This document shows positions 18,584 through 29,661 of a stretch of 64,000 nt of DNA, piece after piece. Source of the stretch: Janibacter terrae NBRC 107853. Its GTDB lineage: Bacteria; Actinomycetota; Actinomycetes; Actinomycetales; Dermatophilaceae. The position numbers were made by a program, and so were the translations under genes. The notes below the pieces were generated by a model. It did not search any database. It saw only the letters and a list, made by a program, of their open reading frames with translations, and had not been told where the DNA came from. The stretch's first letter is position 1. The number at the start of each line of letters is the position of its first letter. Where the stretch lies: contig NZ_BCUV01000007.1 of the NCBI RefSeq assembly GCF_001591405.1, positions 124,001 through 188,000 on the forward strand, in the 5' to 3' direction.

Positions 18584-20319
18584 TCGGAGACCCCGATGAC
18601 CCCGATCTCGGGGACACCTCCGTACACGGGGTTGCCGATGAGCGCGGTGACCTCGGAGCCGGCCGCGTACGTCAGACGGCTCTGGCGAAGGGGGATGTAC
18701 GCCCCGTCCTCGAGGAGCCCGGTGTCGATCTTCGCCCACGCGTCGGCGCGGTCCGCGGGGTCGCGGGTGCGGGCAGCCTTGTCCATGGCCCGGTTGACGT
18801 CCTTGTCGGCGAAGGCGCCGTAGTCGCGACCGACCGAGGTCCTGGACAGGTTGATCCGGTCGTCGAAGAGCGGCGGCAGCACGGTGCCCGCGGACGGGAA
18901 GTCGGGACCCCAGTTGGCCCAGATGACGTCATGCTCCTGCGCGACCTTGCGCTGACCGATCTGCGTGAAGTAGTCGTCGTCGAGGGCCTTGAGGGTGACG
19001 TCGAAGCCGGCGTCCTCCCACTGACCCTCGAGGCGCTTCATGGCGGCGTCGAGGTCGCCGCCGCGGTGGGCGACGCTGATCCTGACGGGCACCTTGACCT
19101 TGGCCTTCCTGAGCATCCGGCGGGCCTCGGCGGCGTCGCCGGCGGGCCCGCGGTCGAGCACGGTCTCGTGGGCGGACGGCAGCGCCGTGCCGAGCAGTGA
19201 CCACGTCGGCGTACCGGTCGCGGCTCCGCGCTCCTGCGTGTAGGCCTCCCGGTCGGTCGCGGTGGCGAGGGCCCGGCGGACGGCCTGCTTCTTCAGCGAC
19301 GTGCTCGTGGCGCTCACCGCGAGGTAGTCGACGAGCTGGCCGTCGACGTCGACCGACTGGGCCGTCTCGCCGGCCTCGTCGAGGGCCGGGGTGAGGGCGC
19401 TCGGGAGCGGGTCGAGCATGAGCGTGCGCCCGCCGTCGTCGCCCTCGACGATCGTCTCGAGCGCGTCCTTGGGCTCGACGCCTTCCTTGTGCAGGATCGT
19501 TGCCGGTCCGACACGACGCAGGGGGTCGCTCGCGCGGTCCCACTCGCGGTTGCGCACCCACGTGCCGCCGGAGCTCGGGGTCCAGCCGTCCTCGAGCTCG
19601 TAGGGGCCCGAGGAGAAAGCGTCGTAGCCGCCCTTGCCCTCGCGCGAGCGCTTGTACGGCGCGAACTCGGGCAGCGAGACGACCTCGTCGAAGTTGCCGA
19701 CCGGCTCGGCGAGGTGGAAGACGACCGTGCGCGCGTCCTTGCACTCCACGGCGTCCTGGATCAGCTCCTTGGACCTCGCCGAGGTCCCGCCCGCCGCGAT
19801 CGGCCCGCGGTAGGTCGACGTGCCGTCCGGCTTCTTGGGGATGTCGAGGTAGTTCAGTGCGTAGCCGCTGGAGGAGATCTTGGCGTCGAAGGAGCGGGCG
19901 ACCCCGTACCGGACGTCCTGGCAGGTGATGGGTGAGCCGTCCTGCCAGGTCACGCCCTTGCGCAGGGTGAAGGTCCACGCCGACGCGTCCTTGTTGGGCA
20001 GGCCGGTGCTGCGGGCGAGGTCGCCGGTGAGCGTGCGCTGCCCGGCGAGGTCGGTCGCGGGCTCGTAGGCGGTGAGCGTGCGCATCCAGGTGCGCGAGGC
20101 GAAACCCGCGGCCTGGCGCGAGGTGATGCGCTGCGGGTCCCAGGCGTCCACCGGCCCCGCGGCGACGACGGTCAGCTGGTCCTTCGCGCCGCTCACCCTG
20201 CCCTCGGTGGACGTGGTGCTGGCCCGGGGGGCACCCCCTTCGTCGTCCGTGCACGCGGTCGCACCCACCACGAGGGTGAGTGCGACCGCGACGGCGGTGA
20301 GTCCTCTGCTGCGCCTCAT
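18580..20319 (-). CDS. ABC transporter family 5 solute-binding lipoprotein
   Basis: A 579-residue extracellular binding protein with a lipoprotein signal (lipobox VGATAC, Cys about 24) and an SBP_bac_5 body: QLTVVAAGPVDAWDPQRITS near the start, WTFTLRKGVTWQDGSPITCQDVRYG in the middle. This family binds oligopeptides, dipeptides, nickel or sugars. There is no permease or ATPase next to it, so it may use another transporter, for example one of the two Dpp/Opp systems downstream, or act in another way. The start ATG 20319 has GAGAGGAG 6-12 bases upstream. It lies between typA (11-base gap) and mshB (overlap). Confidence 0.85.
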   Translation of the reverse strand: MRRSRGLTAVAVALTLVVGATACTDDEGGAPRASTTSTEGRVSGAKDQLTVVAAGPVDAWDPQRITSRQAAGFASRTWMRTLTAYEPATDLAGQRTLTGDLARSTGLPNKDASAWTFTLRKGVTWQDGSPITCQDVRYGVARSFDAKISSSGYALNYLDIPKKPDGTSTYRGPIAAGGTSARSKELIQDAVECKDARTVVFHLAEPVGNFDEVVSLPEFAPYKRSREGKGGYDAFSSGPYELEDGWTPSSGGTWVRNREWDRASDPLRRVGPATILHKEGVEPKDALETIVEGDDGGRTLMLDPLPSALTPALDEAGETAQSVDVDGQLVDYLAVSATSTSLKKQAVRRALATATDREAYTQERGAATGTPTWSLLGTALPSAHETVLDRGPAGDAAEARRMLRKAKVKVPVRISVAHRGGDLDAAMKRLEGQWEDAGFDVTLKALDDDYFTQIGQRKVAQEHDVIWANWGPDFPSAGTVLPPLFDDRINLSRTSVGRDYGAFADKDVNRAMDKAARTRDPADRADAWAKIDTGLLEDGAYIPLRQSRLTYAAGSEVTALIGNPVYGGVPEIGVIGVSE

Positions 20320-20330
20320 CGGCGCTCCTC

Positions 20331-22226
<1,896 letters not shown>

Positions 22227-22492
22227 GTCCGCGATTCTCTCAGCCGACCTCCCCATGCCCCAAATGGAAGGGGGGTGACCTTCCCTTCGTCGGTGGCGCC
22301 GAGGGTTTTCCCGCTGTCACCGCACGAGTCGCGCCCCCGTGGTCTCACTCCGGTAAAGGTGAGGGCGCAGACCCACATCGGCCGCAGGATGGGGTTAGGT
22401 TCCGCTCTACCCGGTGTGTCGTGGGCCGCGTCCCCGTGCCCGGGCCAACCCCCGGGAACCCTGCCCGGGCCGGACACGGAGCGAGGAACACC
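22227..22492. other. Intergenic region between divergent typA and the first oligopeptide operon
   Basis: No coding frame or structured RNA is evident in these 266 bases. A possible plus-strand -10 (TAGGTT, 22396-22401) would give the downstream binding-protein gene a leader of about 85 bases. There is a weak GGAAGG/CCTTCC inverted repeat near 22266-22285. Confidence 0.4.
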
Positions 22493-24157
22493 ATGTCGAT
22501 GAGGAAAGCAGCCCCGCTGGCCGCTCTCGCCGCCACCGCACTCACCCTGAGCGCGTGCGCGCAGAGCGACCGCGACGAGTCGGGCGACGGCGGTGGCGGC
22601 GGCAGCACGGACGGCACCTTCACCTTCGGCGCCGCCGGCGCGCCCGAGGTCTTCGACCCCTTCTACGCCAGCGACGGCGAGACCTTCCGCGTGACCCGCC
22701 AGATCTTCGAGGGCCTCGTCGAGGTCAAGGAGGGCGGCTCCGAGATCGGGCCCGGCCTCGCCACCGAGTGGGAGCCGTCCGCGGACGGCACGACCTGGAC
22801 CTTCACCCTGCGCGACGGCGTGAAGTTCACCGACGGGGAGACCTTCGACGCCGAGGCCGTCTGCGCCAACTTCGAGCGCATGGCCGACCAGAACGCGACC
22901 GCCCAGGCCGGCCCGGCCGAGTACTGGGCCTACACGATGGAGGGCTTCGGCAAGGACGCCCTCTACCGCAGCTGCTCCGCCAAGGACGCGCAGACCGTCG
23001 AGCTGAAGATCGCCCGCGCGACCTCGAAGTTCCCCGCGATGCTCTCGCTGTCCGCCTTCGCCATGCAGTCGCCGAAGGCACTGGAGGAGGGCAAGGCCAA
23101 CGACGTCAAGAAGCAGGGCGAGGGGTTCGCCTACCCGGCGAACTCGAAGAACCCCGTCGGCACCGGCCCGTACACCTTCGGCACGTACGACGAGGCGAAC
23201 AAGACCGTCACCCTCGAGCGCAACGACGACTACTGGGGCGAGAAGGCGAAGAACGCCAAGGTCGTCTTCAACATCATCCCCAACGAGAGCACCCGCCGGC
23301 AGGAGCTCGAGGCCGACAGCATCAACGGCTACGACCTGCCCAACCCGGTGGACTGGAAGGGCCTCGAGGACGACGGCAACAAGGTCGAGATCCGCGACCC
23401 CTTCAACATCCTCTACGTCGCCTTCAACCCGGAGAAGAACCCGGCGCTGAAGGACCTCAAGGTCCGCCAGGCGCTCGACATGGCCGTCAACCGCGAGCAG
23501 CTCGTGAAGTCGCAGCTGCCCGAGGGCGCCTCCGCCGCGTCCCAGTTCATCCCCGACACCGTCGAGGGCTACAACAAGGACGTCGCGGTCACCGAGTACG
23601 ACCCCGAGGGCGCCAAGAAGCTGCTCAAGGAGGCCGGCGAGGAGAACCTCGAGCTGACCTTCGCCTACCCGAGCGAGGTCACCCGCCCGTACATGCCCAA
23701 CCCGCAGAAGATCCACGAGGCGATCCGCAAGGACTTCGAGGCCGTGGGCGTGAAGGTCAAGGTCGTCACCAAGCCGTGGAACGGCGGCTACCTCGACGGT
23801 GTCGACAACGGCCAGTTCGACGCGTGGCTGCTCGGGTGGACCGGTGACTACAACACCGCGGACAACTTCATCGGCACCTTCTTCGGCAACCTCAAGTCCA
23901 ACGACTTCCACACCTCGGCGACGGACTTCGGTGCCGACCTGAGCAAGGAGCTCAAGGCCGCCGACTCGACGGTGGACGAGGGTGAGCGGACCTCGATGTA
24001 CGAGGACCTCAACAAGAAGATCCACGACGAGTACGTCCCCGGTCTGCCGATCTCGCACTCCCCGCCGGCCATCGTCGTCAACGAGGACGTCGAGGGCCTG
24101 GTCGCCAGCCCGCTGACCGCCGAGCGCTTCTCCACGGTCTCCGTCGGCGGCAAGTGA
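22493..24157 (+). CDS. Oligopeptide/dipeptide ABC transporter substrate-binding lipoprotein, operon 1
   Basis: A 554-residue SBP_bac_5 lipoprotein (lipobox LSAC, Cys about 21). A Gly/Ser linker after the cysteine is followed by FTFGAAGAPEVFDPFYASDGETFRVTRQIFEGL and WTFTLRDGVKFTDGETFDAEAV, typical of DppA/OppA. The ATG at 22493 has a good ribosome site (GCGAGGA). It is followed by a strong hairpin and then two permeases and two ATPases, so the operon is complete. The substrate class, peptide versus another small polar compound, cannot be decided from sequence. Confidence 0.9.
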   Translation: MSMRKAAPLAALAATALTLSACAQSDRDESGDGGGGGSTDGTFTFGAAGAPEVFDPFYASDGETFRVTRQIFEGLVEVKEGGSEIGPGLATEWEPSADGTTWTFTLRDGVKFTDGETFDAEAVCANFERMADQNATAQAGPAEYWAYTMEGFGKDALYRSCSAKDAQTVELKIARATSKFPAMLSLSAFAMQSPKALEEGKANDVKKQGEGFAYPANSKNPVGTGPYTFGTYDEANKTVTLERNDDYWGEKAKNAKVVFNIIPNESTRRQELEADSINGYDLPNPVDWKGLEDDGNKVEIRDPFNILYVAFNPEKNPALKDLKVRQALDMAVNREQLVKSQLPEGASAASQFIPDTVEGYNKDVAVTEYDPEGAKKLLKEAGEENLELTFAYPSEVTRPYMPNPQKIHEAIRKDFEAVGVKVKVVTKPWNGGYLDGVDNGQFDAWLLGWTGDYNTADNFIGTFFGNLKSNDFHTSATDFGADLSKELKAADSTVDEGERTSMYEDLNKKIHDEYVPGLPISHSPPAIVVNEDVEGLVASPLTAERFSTVSVGGK

Positions 24158-24183
24158 CGCCCAACCGCAGGTGACCACGTGAC

Positions 24184-24217
24184 GGGGCCGCCTCGACCAC
24201 CCGGTCGAGGCGGCCCC
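24184..24217 (+). terminator. Hairpin between binding protein and permease genes (operon 1)
   Basis: A perfect 15-bp stem (24184-24198 with 24203-24217) with the loop ACCC lies 26 bases after the binding-protein stop. It probably terminates part of the transcripts or protects the 3' end of the binding-protein mRNA, giving more binding protein than permease. An equivalent hairpin occupies the same place in operon 2. Confidence 0.75.
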
Positions 24218-24246
24218 CGTCCGCGATCCACGTCAGGAGCGCATCC

Positions 24247-25251
24247 GTGCTGAGATTCATCTTCCGCCGGCTCATGCAGCTGGTGCTCGTCGTCTTCGTC
24301 CTCTCGCTGCTGCTCTTCCTGTGGCTGCGGGCCCTGCCCGGCGGCATCGTCTCCGCGATGCTCGGCGAGCGCGCCACCCCGGAGAGCCGCGCCCGCCTCA
24401 CCCACGAGCTCGGGCTCGACGAACCCATCTGGGTCCAGTACTGGACCTTCCTCAAGCGGGCGGTCACCGGGGACTTCGGCGTCTCCAACGGCGTCCAGCC
24501 GGGCAAGCCCGCGATGGAGCTGCTCCTCGACCGCTTCCCCGCGACGATCGAGCTGAGCGTGCTGGCCCTCGTCATCGCGATCGGCCTGGCCCTCCCCCTC
24601 GGCTACCTCGCCGCCAAGCGGCACGGCAGCATGCTCGACAACCTCAGCGTCGTCGGGTCGCTCGTCGGCGTCGCGGTCCCCGTCTTCTTCCTCGCCTTCC
24701 TGCTGCGCTACCTCTTCGCGCAGGAGCTGCACTGGCTCCCGGTCTCCGGCCGGCAGGAGGTCGACGCCACACGCGTCACGGGCTTCTTCGTCCTCGACGG
24801 CTTGCTCACCCGGGAGTGGGACGCCGCGTGGGACGCGCTCAAGCACCTGCTGCTGCCGGCGATCGCCCTGGCCTCCATCCCCTTCGCCATGATCTTCCGG
24901 ATCACCCGGGCCAGCGTGCTCGAGGTCCTCGACGAGGACTACGTGCGCACCGCCGAGTCCAAGGGCCTCACCCAGCGGGTCGTGCGCGGCCGCCACGTCA
25001 TGCGCAACGCGCTGCTGCCGGTCATCACGGCCATCGGTCTGCAGATGGGTGGGCTGCTCGCCGGCGCCGTCCTCACCGAGTCGGTCTTCAACCTCGCCGG
25101 CATCGGTGACGCCCTGCGACAGGCCTTCAGCCTGCGCGACTACCCGGTCCTGCAGGTGCTCATCCTCGCGGCCGCGTGCACGTACGTGCTCGTCAACCTG
25201 CTCGTGGACATCCTCTACGCCGTCGTCGACCCCCGAGTGAGGACCCGATGA
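24247..25251 (+). CDS. Oligopeptide ABC transporter permease, DppB/OppB-like, operon 1
   Basis: A 334-residue inner-membrane permease with six predicted helices, the N-terminal MLRFIFRRLMQLVLVVFVLSLL opening typical of DppB/OppB, and the EAA loop (YVRTAESKGLTQRVVRGRHVMRNALLPVI). The start is GTG at 24247 with AGGAG 8 bases upstream. Its stop overlaps the next permease's ATG (ATGA), indicating coupled translation. It pairs with the DppC-like permease. Confidence 0.9.
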   Translation: MLRFIFRRLMQLVLVVFVLSLLLFLWLRALPGGIVSAMLGERATPESRARLTHELGLDEPIWVQYWTFLKRAVTGDFGVSNGVQPGKPAMELLLDRFPATIELSVLALVIAIGLALPLGYLAAKRHGSMLDNLSVVGSLVGVAVPVFFLAFLLRYLFAQELHWLPVSGRQEVDATRVTGFFVLDGLLTREWDAAWDALKHLLLPAIALASIPFAMIFRITRASVLEVLDEDYVRTAESKGLTQRVVRGRHVMRNALLPVITAIGLQMGGLLAGAVLTESVFNLAGIGDALRQAFSLRDYPVLQVLILAAACTYVLVNLLVDILYAVVDPRVRTR

Positions 25252-26210
25252 ACTCCCGTCGCAAGCAACGCATCGACGCGCTCGCCGCGAGCAGCGGCAC
25301 GACGACCGTCGCCGAGGCCGGGCACATCAAGGACACCGGCGGGGTCGGCCTGGTCGCCTCGGCGTGGCGACGGCTGCGCCGCAACCCGATCTTCCTCCTC
25401 GGCCTGGCCATCACGATCGCCTTCATCGTCCTGGCGGTCATCGCGCCGTGGATCGCGCCGCACGACCCGGCCGACAACCCGCTCATCGACAAGGTGAGCC
25501 CGCAGTCCAACCCCATCCCCGGCCCGGAACCCGGCTACCCCTTGGGCGCCGACAGCTCCGGCCGCGACTTCCTCTCCCGGCTCATCGTCGGCAGCCGCCA
25601 GACGCTGATCGTCGGGGTCGCCGCGACCATCGGCGGGCTCGGCGGCGGGCTCGTCCTCGGCACCCTCTCGGGGGCCTTCGGCGGGGCGGTCGACGCCGTC
25701 ATCATGCGCGTCGTCGACGTCATGCTCTCCATCCCGAGCCTGCTGCTCGCCTTCTCCATCGCGGCCATCGCCGCGCGGCCGAGCCAGTGGACGGTCATCA
25801 TCGCCATCGCGGTCGTGCAGGTGCCGATCTTCGCCCGGCTCCTGCGGGGCTCGATGCTCGCGCAACGCAGCAAGGACCACGTCCTCGCGGCCCGGGCCCT
25901 CGGCGTCAGGCGTTCGGCGATCGTGCTGCGGCACATGCTGCCCAACTCGCTCGGGCCGGTCATCGTGCAGACGACGCTCGTGCTCGCGACCGCCATCATC
26001 GATGCCGCCGCGCTGTCCTACCTGGGCCTCGGGCTGCCCGACGACCGTGTCCCCGAGTGGGGGCAGATGCTCGGCACCTCCGAGACCTACTTCCAGGACC
26101 ACCCGCACCTCGCCGTCTACCCCGCGCTGTGCATCATCGTCGTCGCGCTCGGGTTCACCCTCATGGGTGAGTCGCTGCGCGAGGCCCTCGACCCCAAGAG
26201 CCGGAGGTGA
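25248..26210 (+). CDS. Oligopeptide ABC transporter permease, DppC/OppC-like, operon 1
   Basis: A 320-residue permease with a cytoplasmic N-terminal stretch, a first helix at about residues 48-72, the GADSSGRDFLSRLIVGSRQTL segment typical of DppC/OppC, and the EAA loop (HVLAARALGVRRSAIVLRHMLPN). It ends with the conserved LREALDPKSRR. It is coupled by ATGA to the preceding gene. Confidence 0.9.
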   Translation: MNSRRKQRIDALAASSGTTTVAEAGHIKDTGGVGLVASAWRRLRRNPIFLLGLAITIAFIVLAVIAPWIAPHDPADNPLIDKVSPQSNPIPGPEPGYPLGADSSGRDFLSRLIVGSRQTLIVGVAATIGGLGGGLVLGTLSGAFGGAVDAVIMRVVDVMLSIPSLLLAFSIAAIAARPSQWTVIIAIAVVQVPIFARLLRGSMLAQRSKDHVLAARALGVRRSAIVLRHMLPNSLGPVIVQTTLVLATAIIDAAALSYLGLGLPDDRVPEWGQMLGTSETYFQDHPHLAVYPALCIIVVALGFTLMGESLREALDPKSRR

Positions 26211-26215
26211 GCGGC

Positions 26216-27265
26216 ATGGCGACCGCCTCGACCCACCGGGCCGCCGACGCGGCCTCTCCCCTGCTGTCCGTGCGCGACCTGTCGGTGACCTTCACCCGGC
26301 AGGGGGCCGAACCCTTCGTCGCCGTCGACGGCGTGAGCTTCGACGTCCAGCCCGGTCAGACGATCGGCCTCGTCGGCGAGTCCGGCTGCGGCAAGTCCGT
26401 GACCTCGCTCGCGATCATGGGCCTGCTGCCCACCCGCGGCAACAGGGTCACCGGCACCGTCGAGCTCGAGGGGACCGACCTGCTGGGCCTGTCCGACAAG
26501 GAGATGCGCGCACGACGGGGTCGCGACGTCGGCATGATCTTCCAGGACCCGCTGTCCTCCCTCAACCCCGTCGTCCCCATCGGTCGGCAGGTCACCGAGG
26601 TCCTCGAGCGACACAAGGGCATGTCCCGCAAGGAGGCGACGCCGCACGCCCGCGACATGCTCGCCAAGGTCGGCATCCCCGACCCCGACCGCCGGCTGCG
26701 GGACTACCCGCACCAGCTCTCCGGCGGGATGCGGCAGCGGGCGCTCATCGCCATGGCGCTGGCCTGCGAGCCGCGGCTGCTCATCGCCGACGAGCCGACG
26801 ACCGCGCTCGACGTGACGATCCAGGCGCAGATCCTCGCACTGCTGCGCGAGCTCGTCGAGGACACCGGCACGGCCCTGATCATGATCACGCACGACCTCG
26901 GCGTCGTCGCCGGCCTGTGCGACGAGATCAACGTCCTCTACGGCGGCCGGATCGTCGAGCGCGCCGAGCGCCACGCGCTCTTCGGCGAGCCCCGGCACCC
27001 CTACACCGGCGGGTTGCTCGCCAGCGTGCCGAGCCTGGACGGCGAGCGCGGGGCGCGGCTCGAGCCGGTCCCGGGGTCGGTCGCCGACAACCTGCCGTGG
27101 ACGAGCGCCTGCGCCTTCGCCCCGCGCTGCTCGAGCGCGACCGACCACTGCCGGGAGGCGACGCCGGCGCTCGCCCTGAGCGGGTCCCGCGCCCTGCGCT
27201 GCTTCAACCCTCTCGCCGGCGAGCCCTCGCCCGCCGAGGGCGCGACGACCCAGGAGGTCCGATGA
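26216..27265 (+). CDS. Oligopeptide ABC transporter ATP-binding protein, DppD/OppD-like, operon 1
   Basis: A 349-residue ATPase with Walker A GESGCGKS, signature LSGGMRQR, Walker [15 protein letters not shown] and the C-terminal oligopeptide-transporter extension with Cys motif ([14 protein letters not shown]), which in this family can carry an iron-sulfur cluster. I prefer ATG 26216 over the GTG at 26207, because GGAGG (26203-26207) is 8 bases from the ATG and would overlap the GTG. Confidence 0.9.
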   Translation: MATASTHRAADAASPLLSVRDLSVTFTRQGAEPFVAVDGVSFDVQPGQTIGLVGESGCGKSVTSLAIMGLLPTRGNRVTGTVELEGTDLLGLSDKEMRARRGRDVGMIFQDPLSSLNPVVPIGRQVTEVLERHKGMSRKEATPHARDMLAKVGIPDPDRRLRDYPHQLSGGMRQRALIAMALACEPRLLIADEPTTALDVTIQAQILALLRELVEDTGTALIMITHDLGVVAGLCDEINVLYGGRIVERAERHALFGEPRHPYTGGLLASVPSLDGERGARLEPVPGSVADNLPWTSACAFAPRCSSATDHCREATPALALSGSRALRCFNPLAGEPSPAEGATTQEVR

Positions 27266-28434
27266 CGACCACGACCGAGCCGCAGACCCCGTCCGGCACC
27301 GCGGCCCACGACGTCCTCGTCGACGTGCGCGGGCTCAAGGTGCACTACCCGATCACCAAGGGCGTCGTCTTCGACAAGGTGGTCGGCCACGTCTACGCGG
27401 TCGACGGCGTCGACCTGCAGATTCGCCGTGGCGAGACCTACGGCCTCGTCGGCGAGTCCGGCTGCGGCAAGTCCACGCTCGGCCGGGCGATCCTGCACCT
27501 CGAGCCGACGACCGACGGCACCGTGACCTTCGACGGCGAGCCGATCAGCACGCTCACGGGTGAGGACCTGCGCCGCCGGCGCAAGGACCTGCAGATGGTC
27601 TTCCAGGACCCGATGGGCAGCCTCGACCCGCGGCAGAGCGTCGAGGCGCTGCTCGTCGAGGGCATGAAGGCCCACGGCATCGTCAGCAACGCCAAGGAGG
27701 CGCAGCCGCGGCTGCGCCAGCTCCTCGCCGACGTCGGCCTGCCCCCGGCCGCGCTCAAGAAGTACCCCCACGAGTTCTCGGGGGGCCAGCGCCAGCGCAT
27801 CGGCATCGCCCGGGCGCTGAGCGTCAACCCCGAGCTCATCGTCGCCGACGAGCCGGTCTCGGCCCTGGACGTGTCCGTGCAGGCGCAGGTCATCAACCTC
27901 ATGTCGGACCTGCAGGACGAGTACGAGCTGACCTACCTCGTCATCGCCCACGACCTCGCCGTCGTGCGCCACATCTCCGACCGGGTCGGCGTCATGTACC
28001 TCGGCGGGATCGTCGAGGAGGCCCCGGCCGACGGCCTGTACGCCGCTCCCCTGCACCCCTACACGCGGGCGCTGCTGTCGGCCGTCCCCGTCCCGGACCC
28101 GGTCGTCGAGGACACGCGCGAGCAGATCCTCCTCACCGGCGACCTCCCCTCGCCGGCCAACCCGCCCACCGGCTGCCGCTTCCACACCCGCTGCCCCTGG
28201 CGGCAGGAGACGATGTGCGACACCGACCGGCCTCAGCTGCGCGTGGTCGAGATCCGCGGCGCCCTCGGGGACGACGCCGGCCCGGAGCACAAGGTCGCCT
28301 GCCACTGGGCCGAGCAGATCGCCTCCGGCGAGCTGCAACCGCACGCGGTGACCGGCTCGGTGGACGAGACCGGGGCGCGCCTGGCCGCGGAGGCCGAGGC
28401 CGAGCGCATCACCGGGGACATCCCCTTCGCCTGA
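27262..28434 (+). CDS. Oligopeptide ABC transporter ATP-binding protein, DppF/OppF-like, operon 1
   Basis: A 390-residue ATPase with VHYPITKGVVFDKVVGHVYAVDGV at the N-terminus, Walker [10 protein letters not shown], signature FSGGQRQR, Walker B LIVADEPVSALDVS and a C-terminal Cys block (CRFHTRCPWRQETMC). The last 40 or so residues (AVTGSVDETGARLAAEAEAERITGDIPFA) are an acidic extension. It overlaps the preceding ATPase gene by ATGA. It is the last gene of operon 1, facing operon 2. Confidence 0.92.
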   Translation: MTTTTEPQTPSGTAAHDVLVDVRGLKVHYPITKGVVFDKVVGHVYAVDGVDLQIRRGETYGLVGESGCGKSTLGRAILHLEPTTDGTVTFDGEPISTLTGEDLRRRRKDLQMVFQDPMGSLDPRQSVEALLVEGMKAHGIVSNAKEAQPRLRQLLADVGLPPAALKKYPHEFSGGQRQRIGIARALSVNPELIVADEPVSALDVSVQAQVINLMSDLQDEYELTYLVIAHDLAVVRHISDRVGVMYLGGIVEEAPADGLYAAPLHPYTRALLSAVPVPDPVVEDTREQILLTGDLPSPANPPTGCRFHTRCPWRQETMCDTDRPQLRVVEIRGALGDDAGPEHKVACHWAEQIASGELQPHAVTGSVDETGARLAAEAEAERITGDIPFA

Positions 28435-28456
28435 CCGTCACCGCCCCGCACCACGA

Positions 28457-28500
28457 CGAAGGGGGCGCCCCACCGGTGATCCGGCGGGGCGCCCCCTTCG
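28457..28500. terminator. Strong bidirectional terminator between the two convergent oligopeptide operons
   Basis: A perfect 15-bp stem (28457-28471 with 28486-28500) encloses a loop that itself contains CCGG/CCGG. The outer arms carry CGAAGGGGG and its complement. It lies between the DppF-like stops at 28434 and 28519 and can terminate both operons. Confidence 0.85.
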
Positions 28501-28518
28501 CGCGTCCTGCGGTCGGCC

Positions 28519-29661
28519 TCAGGCGCCGGCCGTCGAGGTGTCCGGCGAGGCAGTGCCGGTGGCACCACCGGCCTGGCCGGCGACCACCGCGTCGGACTGG
28601 TCCACGAGGCCCTGCCCGGCGAAGAGACCACCGCCCTGCTGGTCGCTGACGTCCTCGGTCCGGACGATGACCCGCGGCTCGGCGAAGTGACAGCGCGAGA
28701 GGTGCTCTCCGTCACCGTCGCTGCGCAGCTCAAGCAGCGGGGTCTGCGTCGTGCAGATGTCCTGCGCCTTCCAGCAGCGGGTGTGGAAGTGGCAGGCCGA
28801 GGGCGGGTTGGCGGGTGACGGGACATCGCCCGAGAGGACGATCTGGTCACGCTGCCCACGCAGCGTCGGGTCCGGCACCGGCACCGCGGACAGCAGCGCC
28901 TGCGTGTACGGGTGCGTCGGCCGCGAGTAGATGTCGTCCTCGTCGCCGATCTCGACGATGCGGCCGAGGTACATGACCCCGACCCGGTCGGAGATGTGGC
29001 GCACGACGGACAGGTCGTGGGCGATGAAGATGTAGGACAGCCCGAGCTCGTCCTGCAGCTTTTCCATCAGGTTGATGACCTGTGCCTGAACCGACACGTC
29101 GAGTGCGGAGACCGGCTCGTCGCAGATGAGCACCTTGGGGTTGAGCGCGATGCCGCGCGCGATCCCGATACGCTGCCGCTGGCCACCGGAGAACTGGTGC
29201 GGGTAGCGGTTGATGTGCTCGGGGTTGAGGCCCACGAGCTCGAGGAGCTCCTGGACCCGCTGCTTCCGCTTGCCCTTGGGCACGACGTCCGTGTGGATCT
29301 CCAGGGGCTCGGCCACGATCTCACCGACGGTGCGTCGCGGGTTGAGCGAGGTGTAGGGGTCCTGGAAGACGATCTGGATGTCGCGACGCAGCTTGCGCAT
29401 GTCGCTGCCCGACTGGGAGTACATGTCGGTGCCGTCGAAGGTGACGGTGCCCTCCGTCGGCTCCTCGAGCCGCATCAGCAGGCGACCCAGGGTGGACTTG
29501 CCGCACCCGGACTCACCGACGATGCCGAGCGTCTCGCCCTTGTAGAGCTCGAAGTCGACACCGTCGACGGCCTTGACGTGGCCGACGGTCGTGCGGAGCA
29601 CACCACCCTTGATCGGGTAGTGCTTCTTCAGGCCCTGGGCCTTGAGGATCACATCAGGCAT
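28519..29661 (-). CDS. Oligopeptide ABC transporter ATP-binding protein, DppF/OppF-like, operon 2
   Basis: A 380-residue ATPase homologous to the last gene of operon 1: HYPIKGGVLRTTVGHVKAVDGV, Walker [10 protein letters not shown], signature FSGGQRQR, Walker B VLICDEPVSALDVS. The Cys block CHFHTRCWKAQDIC is followed by a divergent Gly/Ala-rich tail. It overlaps the preceding DppD-like gene by 8 bases. It is the final gene of operon 2. Confidence 0.92.
   Translation of the reverse strand: MPDVILKAQGLKKHYPIKGGVLRTTVGHVKAVDGVDFELYKGETLGIVGESGCGKSTLGRLLMRLEEPTEGTVTFDGTDMYSQSGSDMRKLRRDIQIVFQDPYTSLNPRRTVGEIVAEPLEIHTDVVPKGKRKQRVQELLELVGLNPEHINRYPHQFSGGQRQRIGIARGIALNPKVLICDEPVSALDVSVQAQVINLMEKLQDELGLSYIFIAHDLSVVRHISDRVGVMYLGRIVEIGDEDDIYSRPTHPYTQALLSAVPVPDPTLRGQRDQIVLSGDVPSPANPPSACHFHTRCWKAQDICTTQTPLLELRSDGDGEHLSRCHFAEPRVIVRTEDVSDQQGGGLFAGQGLVDQSDAVVAGQAGGATGTASPDTSTAGA

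Noticed and set aside
18580-20319. Possibility that the orphan binding protein is part of the nearby oligopeptide operon 1
   Set aside because: It is on the opposite strand, tightly coupled to typA and mshB, and operon 1 has its own binding protein.
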